Below, piece by piece: positions 1 through 11,177 of a stretch of DNA of 64,000 bases; the stretch's first letter is position 1; each line of letters starts with the position of its first letter. The stretch is taken from the NCBI GenBank assembly GCA_018398765.1, contig JAHBMJ010003220.1:28541-92540 (forward strand), in the 5' to 3' direction. The notes under the pieces are model-generated. The model saw nothing but the letters and a program-made list of their open reading frames with translations. It was not told the DNA's origin and did not search any database. This DNA comes from Chromera velia. Its lineage: Eukaryota > Sar > Chromeraceae. Both the position numbers and the translations under genes were made by a program.

Positions 1-1
1 C

Positions 2-3000
2 GAGACGGAGGAAGGAGGGGCAGCAGATGTCGCCCCAGCCCACGGAGAAAAGGACGGCACTGCACCCGAGGGACAGGGACAGGGACAGGCAGGGGCAGCC
101 GACGAGTTCTTGAAGGACTTGGAAGAACTGATGGGGTCGGTTGGTGGATCGTTGCAGCGTTTGGGTTTTGATTGCTTTTCTTCTCGCTGTATGACTGTCC
201 GCGTCCTGCCTCTTCTCGGAGAGCTCTTCTCGTGCTCCTCTGTGTGTCCGTCAAACTTGCTTCAGGCATTCTGAATTAAATCTGGGACTTGATGAGTTTG
301 CATTTCGCAAAGTGTTGCTGTACAAACCCCATGCAGCTGTGTATGTCTGGAAAGAGAAGGTATTGGCAAAGGTCCCTCTAGTGTCTGAATTGACCTATGA
401 TGCATTTGGCAGACACCGCTTTGCAGAAATGTCTCTTGAAGTTTTATCTGTGGGGTCGTGCGGTCGAGGGTGACTGGCTGTTGCTGGCGTTTCTGCGAAG
501 ACATTTTCTGTCACGAGTGTGAATCATCACATTACAACATGGTACATCGCATTCTCATAGGGAACGACCTTCCTTCCATCAGACCATCTGACTGACTGTC
601 TTCGAATTGATTTCAGGTTCGAGGAGGACGAGGAGGGCACAGGGACAGACTTGTCGGTGGGAGGCTCCCGCTTCCTGATGATGTTTCGGGAACAGGGGAG
701 GGTAGAGAATGAGAAGGAGAAAGAGAAAGAGGAACAGAAAGAGCCCGAGAGAGAGGGGGGGAGTAATGAGAAAGAAAAAGAGAAACCTGCAGAGGACCGG
801 GGAGCGGTCGAGGAGAGTGAAGGGGGGGAGTCGGAGGATGCTGGTGCCCCTTCCATTGCAGGAGGGGACATACAGGAAGGGAAAAGTGCAGAAGAGACGG
901 AAGGAAAGAAAAATGAAAAGCAGCAGGGGGGTCCATCGCAGGGTGACCAAGGGGGGGGCGGGGAGAGTGGTGGAGATACAAGAGGCCAAAGAGGGACGAT
1001 TGCGGCCGGAGGTGCCGATGAGGCAGCAGGACTTTCGGGACCTTTGTTGTCGCACGGCGGGGGCGGGGGTGGTGGTGTGTGTGACAGTACCACCCAAAGC
1101 TCGTCCAACCAGCAGAATGGCAGTGGGGGGGGTGACGGAGGGGGGCATATCTCGTCGTTTCCCGACGGTGCCGAGGGAGGAGGGGCGGATCCGCAGGTAC
1201 GTCCATCGGCAGGCGGGCATTCGAGGGAGGTTCGTGATGAAGCTGAGGGCGGAGGGACAGTTTGTGGCTGGAGTTCTACTGAAGAGGAGGGGGGAATGAA
1301 GAGTGCAGACACGGTGCAGAAAGAGAAGAGACCCGTACCGATCTCCGTCTGCTTGAACGCACCTGTCACAGCACCGCCACAGAAGTTATCTCTCTTAGCT
1401 TCTCTTTCCCTTTCCCGAACTTCTGCCAGACAGACACTGGAGGCGATTGCAGGCACCCTCTCTCGTGCAGAGTCTGCTGTCGGCTCTGCCCTCAGTCAGT
1501 CTCTGCACCCTGCGCACGATCTCCTTTCAGCACAGGGAGAGAACCTGAGGTCCCTCAACGCAGTCCTGGCAGAAGCCTACCAGTCGATTTCAAGACCGAC
1601 CCCGGCTGTGTTCCCTGAAGTCCCTTTCCAGGGCAACACAACAGAGGGAGGTGTGATGTCAAGGGGGCCTTTTCTTGAAGAGGGGGGCGTCTCTCTGTTT
1701 TCAGCTGAGGGTCGTGCAGTCGACCTCGGTTCGTTGAGTGACAGCGACACGAGTGCCCTGATCGGGGCCTCCCTGGGCGATTTGGTCCTGCGCGGAGAGG
1801 GCTTGTTGGACCTTGTCCGTCGGGCTGTTTCCGCTTTGGAGGAAGCTAGAGAGGGGCTTCGACTCCACACAGAAATGTTCTCCTCCGTCTCCGTGCGACC
1901 AACCCAAATTAGGCCCCCCTCCGCGCCTTTCACTCCCTCTCCGTTCCCTGAAGGAGGGGAAGAAGGACTGCCGCCTGCCCCTCACAGCATTGCAACAGGG
2001 CAGAGAGAGCAGACTAACGGACTCTGGTCGGGCCCTTCTTCCCCTCCCGCAGCGGAAGCGGGCAGTGAGTGGACTCGCACACTCACTGGGGTGAGTACCT
2101 TGTCTTGCTCTGCCATCACCCCGACTCCTGAAGAGGTGGCAGGGGTGGGGTCTGTCCCCATCCCTATCCCCTTCTGCCAACGTGAGGCTGCTGAAGACCT
2201 GAGGGTCCCTTCCCGTTTCACAACGGAGGTTGTTCCTCCCATGTGTGCTTCTGCTTCTGCCTGCCCTGTTGGCATCGATGACACGAAGACCTGGTTCGCA
2301 GAAGGAGAAGAGAAGGATGAAGAAGACCAGCCTGACGAGGAAATGATGCCCCCCGTGCCTCAGGCTGCTGTCTGTGAGCATGCGGAGGGACAGGGGGAGA
2401 CAGGGGTGTCCGAGACCCGATCCCATACACAACAGCTCCCCCCCCCTCCGCCACAGGGAGTAATGCGAGTCCCTTCCACCCTTCTCTTTGGGTCGGACGG
2501 CTCTCCTGAGCCAGAGAGGGAGAGAGAGACGGCTCTCTCGAGGGCCCTCATTCACCTGCACAGACAGCACCAGCAGCAGCAGCAACAGCAGGTGGTTGGT
2601 TCGTGGGAAGAAGAGATGGCAGCAGCAGACGCCCCATTTGCCGGTCTGCCGTCCCCCCAGATTTCTGGAGACACCCCGCCTCTCCACATCTTCGCCCCCT
2701 CCCTTCCCCCTCTAAACATGAGCCACAGCAGCCAGAGACAGCCATCAGAGACGGAGACGGAGACAGACATCGACGAAGACCTGGGCGTTCAGGATCCTTC
2801 TGCGCATCAGCAGGAGAGAGAGACACATTCAACGGCTCACCCTTTCCCCCCACACAGAGGGAATTTGTTGGTCATCCCAACTGCAGAAGTTGAGTCTGGG
2901 AACGCCCTCCCTATTCTTGAGTCTCTGCCTCCTCTCGCACAGGAGGAGGTTGGGGAGAGGGAAGAGGAGGATGACGTCAGAGATCCTGCAGTGTCCCCCG

Positions 3001-3026
3001 TCTCCTACTTGCATCTCTCCCCCTAG
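2..3026 (+). CDS. Low-complexity acidic protein, 5'-partial, at least two exons
   Basis: I do not recognise this protein. The reading frame is open from base 2 and, after a probable intron, continues from an acceptor at 614-616 (TTTCAG) to a stop at 3024-3026. The large exon (617-3026) encodes about 800 residues. A donor at 136 or 151 would leave two bases and join in frame with the single base at 617. The first third is rich in Glu, Lys and Gly; the rest is rich in Ser, Pro and Glu, with a short Gln run near 2570-2590. A more ordered, Leu/Ala-rich helical stretch lies around 1370-1860 (for example LASLSLSRTSARQTLEAIAG). No catalytic motif, signal peptide or membrane segment is visible. The 5' end is outside the window. 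The exon is clearly coding by length and frame bias, but function is unknown. Confidence 0.6.
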
Positions 3027-3681
3027 CCTTTCCCTCAGATTCCTTCTGGGGTCAAACTTCGATTTTTCAGTCCCTCGTCCCGTGCCTCTTCTCTCTCTGT
3101 GCTTGCCATTGTTGGACCCAGTGGTAATGAGCGCCTTGCGGTACGGTGGGTGTGATTTTGTTCCTCCCTCAGAAAGAGAGGAGCCCTCGGGGATGGACGG
3201 CCTCTCCGGCCTCCGGTCTGCCCCCTTTCCTTCCACCCTATTTGCCCTGTCGAGAGAGAGAGAGAGAGGGAGAGAGAGCCGATCGATCTTTGGCGTAAGG
3301 AAACCTGTCTGTGTGGCCTTTCTTCTTCTTCATTCTTTCTCTCATCTCGTTTCTTGCTTCTTTTTTGTTTCCTGCCTGCCTTTTTGTGTCCGGTCTTTTT
3401 GCAACTCTTGTTGTTGAGAGGGGAAGGGGAAAGGGTCGCGTGGGTTTCTCTTTACGTGCATGCCCGTGTTCGCAGGTCTGTTTGTACATTGGACTGACCT
3501 TATTTGCCTGTACTTTTTTGTCGTCGGTTGGATGGATCAATGACCACCATGTCTTTTGATACTCATGCATTCTTTGCTTGTCTTTGTTTGTTCGTGTCGA
3601 GGAGAGAGAAGAGGAAAGGAGGAGGAAAGTCTCCTCATTCATTGCTCCTCTCCCTTGCTTGGTTTTCCCCTTCTTCCCCAA

Positions 3682-3682
<1 letters not shown>

Positions 3683-3712
<30 letters not shown>
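3683..3712. repeat. Poly-C tract (30 C)
   Basis: An uninterrupted run of 30 C, read as G on the minus strand and able to form G-quadruplex. Length may be unreliable because homopolymers are prone to sequencing error. Confidence 0.9.
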
Positions 3713-4763
3713 TTTTTTCTTGGAAGGAAAGAAAGAGGGATCGAGGGCTTCTTCCCCTTTCCTCTTTTCCTCTCTTCCCTACTTGAAACCATTCCTTCAT
3801 TCATTCAGATGGAAGGATCGGTCTCAACCGAAGATGACTGCCCCCCCCCACAAAAGAGCACGAGGGGGAGGAGGGCGTGAAGGAAGTGTCACCTTGAATG
3901 TCTGTTTGTGTTTCCATTCCTTCTCTCTTGATCGCAACATTCGAACAGCTTTGGCTCTTTTTCTCTTCCTCCTTTCTGTACGAGTGAGCCTGTATGGCTT
4001 CCAGAGTCTGTCCTTGTAGAGAGCTTGATCCTTCATCTTCTTTCATGCGCGTGCTTTGTTTGGCTTCTTCATCTGTGTTTCTCTGTCTGGGCTTGGACAG
4101 ACTCTTCCCTGTCTGCCCATCTGTCCGTCTTGTCGAGACTATTGCAAAAGTTCTGCCTGATTGCAGCAAAGGAATCGGGGAGGGGCGACAGAAAGAGTGT
4201 GCACAAAGTTGCAAACAATTGGGGAATGGGAGGGATGATTCAATGTGCGTGGGTGTTGAGGGGAAGGGGGGGAAGCGACGGTCATTTGCGATCGACTTTT
4301 GTTGACAGACAGAGCTAGGGAGGGAGTATCAGGACCGCGTGTCATTGCGTGCTTGCTTGCCTGCTTGCTTGATTTGACAATTTCTCAGTCTCTTTCCTCA
4401 CGTTGATGCCACACCCCCGCCCCCTCCAACCCTTCAAGAAATGAAGAGAGAGAGAGAGAGAGGATGGATGGATGGATGGATTCATTAGAATGACGGTGAG
4501 AGACTCTCGGAGACGAAGGAAGGAAGGAAGGGGGCTCTGCTTACTTCTGCATCTGTAAGTACAAGCTGCGTGATGAATGCATGTTTTTTTCAGTGAGGGA
4601 GGCAGGGAAGAAAAAGGGCGAATCGATCCTGCTGCATGGGTCTCTTTCTCTTTGTTTGCCGCCGACTATTTGGGGGGGAAGGAAGGGGGTGACAGGAAAT
4701 CATGGGATTAAGAATATAGATAAAAATAAACGGGAGAAAGGGGTGGAAGATGAAGGGATGGAT

Positions 4764-4764
<1 letters not shown>

Positions 4765-4799
<35 letters not shown>
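4765..4799. repeat. (GT)n microsatellite
   Basis: About 17 GT units in spacer DNA. Confidence 0.95.
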
Positions 4800-4800
<1 letters not shown>

Positions 4801-5290
4801 TCACCGATCAACAGAAGAACCAACCAGCTGTCCTTGTCTGTTAGAATCTTTTTGTTCCCTTAGCTTTCTCTTTTTCTGTCTGCCACTTGCCCTTTCTGTC
4901 CTTCGAGATTTGTTGCTGTTCGTATTGGAATCTGTTTGTTTCTTGTGTGAGAATGTGTGTCCTTCCTGGCGTCTTTTGAGAATCTTCCTGGGACTGTTGC
5001 ATGAAACTCCCGCTGCAAGGAATCAAGGCAGGAAGGAAGCATGGAAGAAAACAAATTAGAAAACGAAGATAAGAGAGAGAGACTGGGTCTTTCTTGCTTT
5101 CCCCCCTCCAATGCATGGGCATGTGCGTGAGCTTTCGATCTTCAAATGGTCAACTCAATTGATGCATGAGGGACTCGGGTGCATGAGAGTGGGGGGTTTT
5201 GGGTATGATTTTTTCTCACATAAATTCGTAGTTCCTGGATTCCTGGACCTGGAATCAACTCTCTTAGCTTCTGTCCTCTCCCCCCTCTTC

Positions 5291-5990
5291 CGGCCTTCAT
5301 GAAGTGTGGATGACAAACAAATTAACTTTGAATATATCGTAATAGCATTTGTGCTAGTATCTTATCAACCACCGCCAACTATGTATGTAGTCGATCAGAT
5401 CAGGGTTTCCCATTAGGTTTTAATCTAGTGTAAGCTAACTTTGGGGATAGTTTTGAGTTTAAAAAAACGTAGATTACATCGAAACTGTAATGAACGGTTT
5501 AATTTTTACACTTATAAGACATGTTTAAATAATGATTCATAAAGAATCTCTTGTGCGTTCGGTTTACGAATGTTAAACATTCTTAAAGCTATTCAAAGCA
5601 TTGAAAGCAAAGTTTTATGTGATAAAAACGTTTAGAATAAAATTTTAAAAGATCTGAAAGCATCAAGAAAATTAAGTTGTTTATCAATCTTTTTTTCATG
5701 TAAAATTATTTAAAATTAAAGAATCATGGTTAAAATTGTTAGAACAATTAACGCACAATTTTTATATGAAGTACTTAATAAACGTGTTTCAATCATGTGT
5801 AAACGAAAACCTCTAAACGAAAAACTATAAAAAACCATCATTTTTACATGTATGAATTTCGTCTTCCTCTCATACTCCTCCACACTGAGTTTATAGTTTG
5901 AGTAAGTTTGAGTCCACACGGTCCTAAATTGTTGCATTAATTGTCCTAAATAGGTCTCTAACCTCTATATGCAGTCGCACTCTCATCGCG
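5291..5990. other. AT-rich island
   Basis: Composition changes abruptly to roughly two-thirds A+T with no ORF of note, then returns to GC-rich sequence at about 5990 (CCGGCCCGGCGGGCCGGGGC at 6008 onward). It resembles the other islands of the window, but here the gene on either side is on the plus strand. Confidence 0.7.
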
Positions 5991-6945
5991 CCCGTCAGAT
6001 TCTCATGCCGGCCCGGCGGGCCGGGGCCCTCTACGCGCGGTAGTGGGCCCGCACGAAAAAGTTGCACCCCGCCGCATCCCGCCGCAATCTCAGACTCATC
6101 ACATGCATCTTACCTCACACTCTGTGTCAAGTTCACTTACTGTCAACCCTATGGCTGGCCGCCTTTGTGTCCACCTGCTTCTCCCTTTCCTTCTTCCATC
6201 CCTCTCCCATATTACAAAACTGATACTGAAACACTCGAGCGCATGTGCGTATATATGTTGATGGGCTCCTTCAAGCTGTTTCATTCAAAGTTATACCAGT
6301 AGATCTGAAGCTCTCGGCGTGTTCGACAACACGAAAGGACAGACCTAGCTGTCCAAAGTTCTGCGCCAGAAGACTCAAAAGCACCGATCATCACAACCTG
6401 AGGCCTCATGGAAAGCGGCAGCAGGCCCTGCGACCCAGACACGAGGCTTCTCCTCTCGACAACACCCGAGAGCAACACTATTCAGGTTTGTGCTTCCAAA
6501 GGGAACCCATGCACCCACTACCTCAAGGAAATGGAGAGGAGCCCCCTCATCCGCCTGAATGCTCTGTCCTTCGAAAAAAAGAAGCAAGAGACTGCCAGAA
6601 AGACCAACGAAAACGACGAAGCCATCAGAGCAACAGTCGACCTCAGAAACAACACAAACACTGCATGCATGTTTCTGACTGAAGATTTGCCTCTTTCAAG
6701 AGATGCTTTTGTACGCAGTCGGGAAAGCAGCTGCGTGCATGAATCATTGCTGTCACAGTGTCCTGCATGTTCTTCAGCTTGCACGAACATCTCGTTTTAC
6801 ATGCACGAGGATTCCCTCTCCTCCTTGTATATATTTGGAACCCAAAAAGACCACCATACACATTCGCATTCTTGATTGGTAGCCAAACAGCAGTACCCTT
6901 GCATTCGTACAGAATGAACATCCTCCACTGATTTTGTTTGTGCAG
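5991..6945 (+). other. Upstream region / possible 5' exons of the PPPDE-like gene
   Basis: A GC-rich palindromic start (6006-6025) is followed by mixed sequence with two overlapping plus-strand ORFs (6245-6682 and 6408-6875). Neither has a recognisable domain. The next exon begins behind a good acceptor (TTTGTTTGTGCAG, ending 6945), so at least one 5' exon should lie here, but I could not decide which ORF supplies it. Confidence 0.3.
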
Positions 6946-9552
6946 GTCCCCGTGCTTACCACCACCCATCGCAATCCTCTGTCCAGCATGCGAGAAAGCA
7001 CGCAAGTCAGAGAGCACCCCCCCTCCTCCAGAGTGGACCCCCAGACGAGAGACCTCGAGATGGGGGAAGAGGCCGGGCAGGCAGAGGGAGACACACAGAG
7101 AGAGAGAGCGTCTTTGGGGTGGCTACCTTCGCCTTCTGTCCTCCAGCAAAGTGAGAGGACTTTTTTCCTTTCTCAAGTCAAGAAAGAGAACAGACGGGAG
7201 GTGGGGGGAGCCGTGTTCTCTTTCTCTGTTGCAGGAGGGGGCATGCTCTGGTTCATTGCCCTCCTGGGGCCCAGGCTGTGGCTGCTTGCTCTCCCCTTCG
7301 TATGTGGAATGGCTTTTGGCCGTTTGTTTGTCTGGTGGCTCGGAAGGGTGATGAGGGCAAAGAACATCTTGCAGGGAGAGAGGGTGGACTGGAATGCTGC
7401 TCTGGGGGACCTGAAGAGCATTGAAAAAGTTCGAGAGGTGGCAAAGAAGAGCCTGTTGTGGGCAGTAGCCCTCGTTCTTCCCCTTTTAATTCTGACAATC
7501 GTTCTGTGCACGTGGCACTCCCCCTTCTTGTCCGACTCGCCTGGCCCCTTCTCTGTTGAAGACGGGGGGGGGCTCGGGAGGCACCTGACTCGTTTGATCA
7601 GGATTCTCAGACAGGAGGAGACAGGAAACGGGGGCGCATCCCAGATAGTTCTGTCAGTGCGTCCAGAGGTGGTAGTCCTTGCCCCTCTTTGTCTTCTCTG
7701 CATTGTGGGGATCGTTGTTCTCGTGACCCGCCTAGTCTTTCGTACCCAATATTCTCGACAGCCCCGTCTCCTTAACCCCTCTCATGCATCCGCGCTGCCC
7801 CTGAAGAAGTCTGAAACCATCCATGTGTCCTGCACATTCGCTGCCCCTCCCTCTATGCCGCCTCTCCCTCCACCACCACCCAGAAGAAAACCCCAAAAAT
7901 TCTTCCTTTCAGTACCAATTCCGTCCGCTCCGCCAGCCCCCCCCACGTGTGATCCGTTCCCGTCTCTCACCCAAAGTCTACATCATCAAATTTCTGAAGC
8001 GCCCTCCTCGCCCCTTCCAGTCGCCACTGCACGTCGTCGCTTGTCTCGCCCTCCTGTGCCTGCACGGGACTTCTTCCCACCGCCCCCTCAGACCCCCCAC
8101 ATTCCTCTGCTTCAAGTGAAGCTCGAGGTCTTCCCCCTCATACCTGAGCTCGTCTCTCTCGGCAGCCAGTTCAAAGACGAGGGCTTTGTCCACGTGGAAG
8201 TGGTGGTGGGCGAGTCCAACATTTTCTTCCAGAGAAACGGCGGAATCATCACCTGCAAGTCCCCCCCAGTCGCCCCCCCAGAATCGGATCACGAGGCAGC
8301 AGAGACGAAGGCAAAGAAGAAGAAGAAGCCAACACCGAAAAAGAAAGTCATAGACCTTGGGTGGACACAGAAGACTGAGAAGGAGGTATTGCAGATTCTG
8401 GATGAGATGCAGATGGAAGGGTGGGACCAGTATGCCTACCTCTTCTTTGAGCGGAATTGCCAACACTTTGCTGAGGCATTTGTCCACCGAATCCGATTCT
8501 CTGAACCTTCCAACATCCGTCCTTTCCCCCCCGAAATCCGTGCATTGGCAGACACAGGCACGAAGGTTTTTGGACGGCAGACGGTGAAGAGACCAGAGGG
8601 CGCTGGAACAGAACGATGTCGTCGGACAAACCTGCCTTCCTATCTGTTTTGGCGGGCCGAGGAGGAGAGACAGCAGAGGTTCTTCGACAGTCGGAGGCAA
8701 CAAAGAGAGGAGGAAGAGCGGAGGGAGGTTTTTGCCCTGGAGGTGCGAATGTTTACGAAGGAGTACAGGCTCGTGCACCCAAATGCAAGTCAGACTGCGA
8801 TCGCCGAGGCGTTCGAGAAGAAACGACAAGCGCGACAGCAACAGGCTGGCTCCACAGGGGAGGAGAGGGGGAGAGAGAGAGACCAGGAAAGAAATCATGT
8901 TCGCAATGCAGTGGGCGTCGAGAGTTCTTTTCCCCTCTCTGTATCATTCCCGTCTCCCGCTCCCATCTCTGTGTCGTTGCCGCCTCCCACTCTAGCGATT
9001 GGAGGGGACTTCGACGGAGTGCCGTCTCCATCCGTGTTGCCGTCCAACTTGCCACAGCGCCACTGCCAGCGTCATGTCATTGCAAGGCAGCAGCTGGGGT
9101 CTGCGCCTTCGAGTTCAGCAGTGAACGGGAGGGAGAGAAGGTCCTCTCCTTCATTTTTAAACAGACAGGTCAACCCGTTGACAGCGTCAGCACCTCAGAA
9201 CCCGCCTGTGGCCGCCTCCCTCCCGCAGCCGGCCTGCCGAAATTCATTGCAGGCATCGAGTGCTGCATCATGGGCTGCTGGGTTCGAAGGACGTCCCGAC
9301 AGAGTCACTCGAGGCACTCTGAATTATGCCCATGCAACTGGAGGGAGGGGAAGGGACGATTCAGGAGAAGTAGATCTAGAGGGGGGTATGCGCAGTGCTC
9401 ATCCTTTCACAGTTGGCGCCCGTGGGGGTTGGGTTGGGGTTGGCCTTTCTCCTTCTTCCTCTTCTGGTTCCAGTAGTTCAACCTGGGGTCTGAATGCTGC
9501 GGCTGTGTTGGAGAGCGTGAGGCGTCTTTTTGGGTTCGGCAGGGGTAAGTGA
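6946..9552 (+). CDS. Membrane protein with PPPDE/DeSI-like thiol peptidase domain
   Basis: One open frame of about 870 codons ends at TGA 9550-9552; the first coding base is set by the acceptor at 6943-6945. Three hydrophobic segments (7243-7350, 7450-7515, 7665-7740) are followed by a Pro-rich linker. Then comes a segment that fits the permuted papain-fold (PPPDE/DeSI) family: a histidine in GFVHVEV (codon 8191) followed by FFQRNGGI, and about 90 residues on, YAYLFFERNCQHFAEAF with the cysteine at 8458. In that family His and Cys form the catalytic dyad that cleaves ubiquitin or SUMO isopeptide bonds. A Lys-rich insert lies between the two motifs. The C-terminal third is charged helix (8640-8880), then Ser/Pro-rich. 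LRAT-like NC motifs are the main alternative. An internal CAG at 7232-7234 could be another acceptor, so the N-terminus is uncertain. Confidence 0.65.
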   Translation, partial: VPVLTTTHRNPLSSMRESTQVREHPPSSRVDPQTRDLEMGEEAGQAEGDTQRERASLGWLPSPSVLQQSERTFFLSQVKKENRREVGGAVFSFSVAGGGMLWFIALLGPRLWLLALPFVCGMAFGRLFVWWLGRVMRAKNILQGERVDWNAALGDLKSIEKVREVAKKSLLWAVALVLPLLILTIVLCTWHSPFLSDSPGPFSVEDGGGLGRHLTRLIRILRQEETGNGGASQIVLSVRPEVVVLAPLCLLCIVGIVVLVTRLVFRTQYSRQPRLLNPSHASALPLKKSETIHVSCTFAAPPSMPPLPPPPPRRKPQKFFLSVPIPSAPPAPPTCDPFPSLTQSLHHQISEAPSSPLPVATARRRLSRPPVPARDFFPPPPQTPHIPLLQVKLEVFPLIPELVSLGSQFKDEGFVHVEVVVGESNIFFQRNGGIITCKSPPVAPPESDHEAAETKAKKKKKPTPKKKVIDLGWTQKTEKEVLQILDEMQMEGWDQYAYLFFERNCQHFAEAFVHRIRFSEPSNIRPFPPEIRALADTGTKVFGRQTVKRPEGAGTERCRRTNLPSYLFWRAEEERQQRFFDSRRQQREEEERREVFALEVRMFTKEYRLVHPNASQTAIAEAFEKKRQARQQQAGSTGEERGRERDQERNHVRNAVGVESSFPLSVSFPSPAPISVSLPPPTLAIGGDFDGVPSPSVLPSNLPQRHCQRHVIARQQLGSAPSSSAVNGRERRSSPSFLNRQVNPLTASAPQNPPVAASLPQPACRNSLQASSAASWAAGFEGRPDRVTRGTLNYAHATGGRGRDDSGEVDLEGGMRSAHPFTVGARGGWVGVGLSPSSSSGSSSSTWGLNAAAVLESVRRLFGFGRGK

Positions 9553-11132
9553 GGGAAAGTCGTCGAAGTGATCGAATTTCTGAATTGAACAGAATTAAAG
9601 GGCCGGGTGGCAGAGACAGCGTTCAGGGGAACCGGAGGGATGTAGTTAGACAGCAAGACCTGAGGGGTGGGTGTTCGGGGGTGTTTGACAGGATTCAGTC
9701 GAATTCGTTGAATGAGAACTCAAAATTCAGACGTAAAATCATTGGCGCGCGGAGGGTTGGAAGAAGACAAGAAAGGAAGGTTTCCTGCCACCTGAGTTTC
9801 TCTCTGTATTAAATTTTGCCTCTCAGCCAATCTGCCTGTGTGTTGGTTTCTGATTGATTGAGTCCTTTCCCGCCCCGCCTGCACAGAGCATAGTTAGACG
9901 TACAGAGAAGGAAAATCAAGAGCGGCCGGGCGTGGCGGGTTGCAGGCAGTTGGCAGGCAGTCCTCGTGTCTTACTCACCAGGCTGCAGGGAATTAGTGGG
10001 TTTGGGGAAGGGAACGGTGGGTTGACCTTTCCGCGACACATGCCTCCACTCAGCCTGCGGGAGGAGCGATCGACTGCCGCAGACGGAGAGTGAACAGACA
10101 ATGATAGACAGAAGTGGGCCAAAAGGGGGAGGCTCTCGAATAAATACCCATGCGTGCAGACATGATTTTAATTTAAGACCGGCCCGCAGAAAAGATCGAT
10201 GCGACTGCTGATGTGACGGACCTGCGTGAGGGCGCGAGAATGGGGTACGGGTTGATGGGGGATGCAGAGAGAGACACAGAGAGAGAGAGTCACGGGGGGC
10301 GGAAAAGGAAGATGACACCGAAGGAGAGAGACAGACTCAACAATGGAGAGGAGAGGTGAGAATGTTCTATTGGTCTCAAAATTCCGGATCGAAGGAACGT
10401 GAGCGGAGACGAACCGGCTTCTCTTCTCTTGTCTTGCTGAGATGAGATGAGCACGTGCGAGTCCGGCCGTCTCTCGCGCTTCCGGGGAGGAGGGGGAGTT
10501 ATTGTAGTGCTCGATTCATCAGTACAGCACGAAAAGTTTTGGAAGAGGAGGGGGCATCGTGGGAGTGCGTCGGTCATATGCCGTCGGTAGGGGCCACAAC
10601 CCGGGGTCCACAGCTACATGCAGAGCGGGACATTGTAGCCTTCATTGAATGTCCGTCGGGGGGGCGGGGCTCCCTTTTCTGATGCATGGCACATGATACA
10701 GTGATGAACTTCGGACCGAGGAGGCGTGGGGTTGCAGACAGGGGATGGCAGCTTCATTGTCAGTTTACGTAGAACTAGGCAACACTGTTTAGGCTGCTCT
10801 CTCGGGGAACGGTGTCTGGGCCAAATCCATGCAGAGGGGGCTGCTGGGACGGTGGGGGAAAGTGAAGTGGCGGTCGTCACACTTCCTTCAATTTTGGGGG
10901 GGGGGGGGGGGGGAACTGCCGAGTGGGTCGATCCACATTTAATTAACTTTGGGGGAGGGGGGGGTCGCGGGGTCAACAGATGCGAATTAAGGACGAACGC
11001 TCCTTTCTTCTTTCAACCGGCATGCAGATTGGATGGAACGTTCTTCTGCTGCTGCTACTCCCATGTCTTCTCTATCTGAATGCACTCCCCTACATGTGCT
11101 TTACGATGTCGGGGTGTGTTAATTTTCTTTTG

Positions 11133-11172
<40 letters not shown>

Positions 11173-11177
11173 AGGCC
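9553..11177. other. No gene supported
   Basis: Small ORFs in several frames but no domain-like protein. G-rich runs (10898-10913, 10951-10972), short simple repeats, and AATTAAA at 9592 that could serve polyadenylation of the upstream gene. Confidence 0.4.
11133..11172. repeat. (TGCC)n microsatellite
   Basis: About ten TGCC units. A similar tract lies at 14623-14669. Confidence 0.9.

Larger units (their letters stand above)
3027..5290. other. Non-coding, simple-sequence-rich spacer
   Basis: No supportable gene. The segment is dominated by C/T-rich and G/A-rich simple sequence with short ORFs in every frame, none with domain-like composition. It holds a 30-base C run, a GT microsatellite and short GGAT and GAAG repeats near 4460-4530. 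It probably contains the 3' untranslated region of the preceding gene. Confidence 0.5.

Noticed and set aside
9275-9295. tRNA-like B box GGTTCGAAGG
   Set aside because: It is inside the PPPDE-like coding frame and no A box or acceptor stem surrounds it. No tRNA was seen elsewhere.
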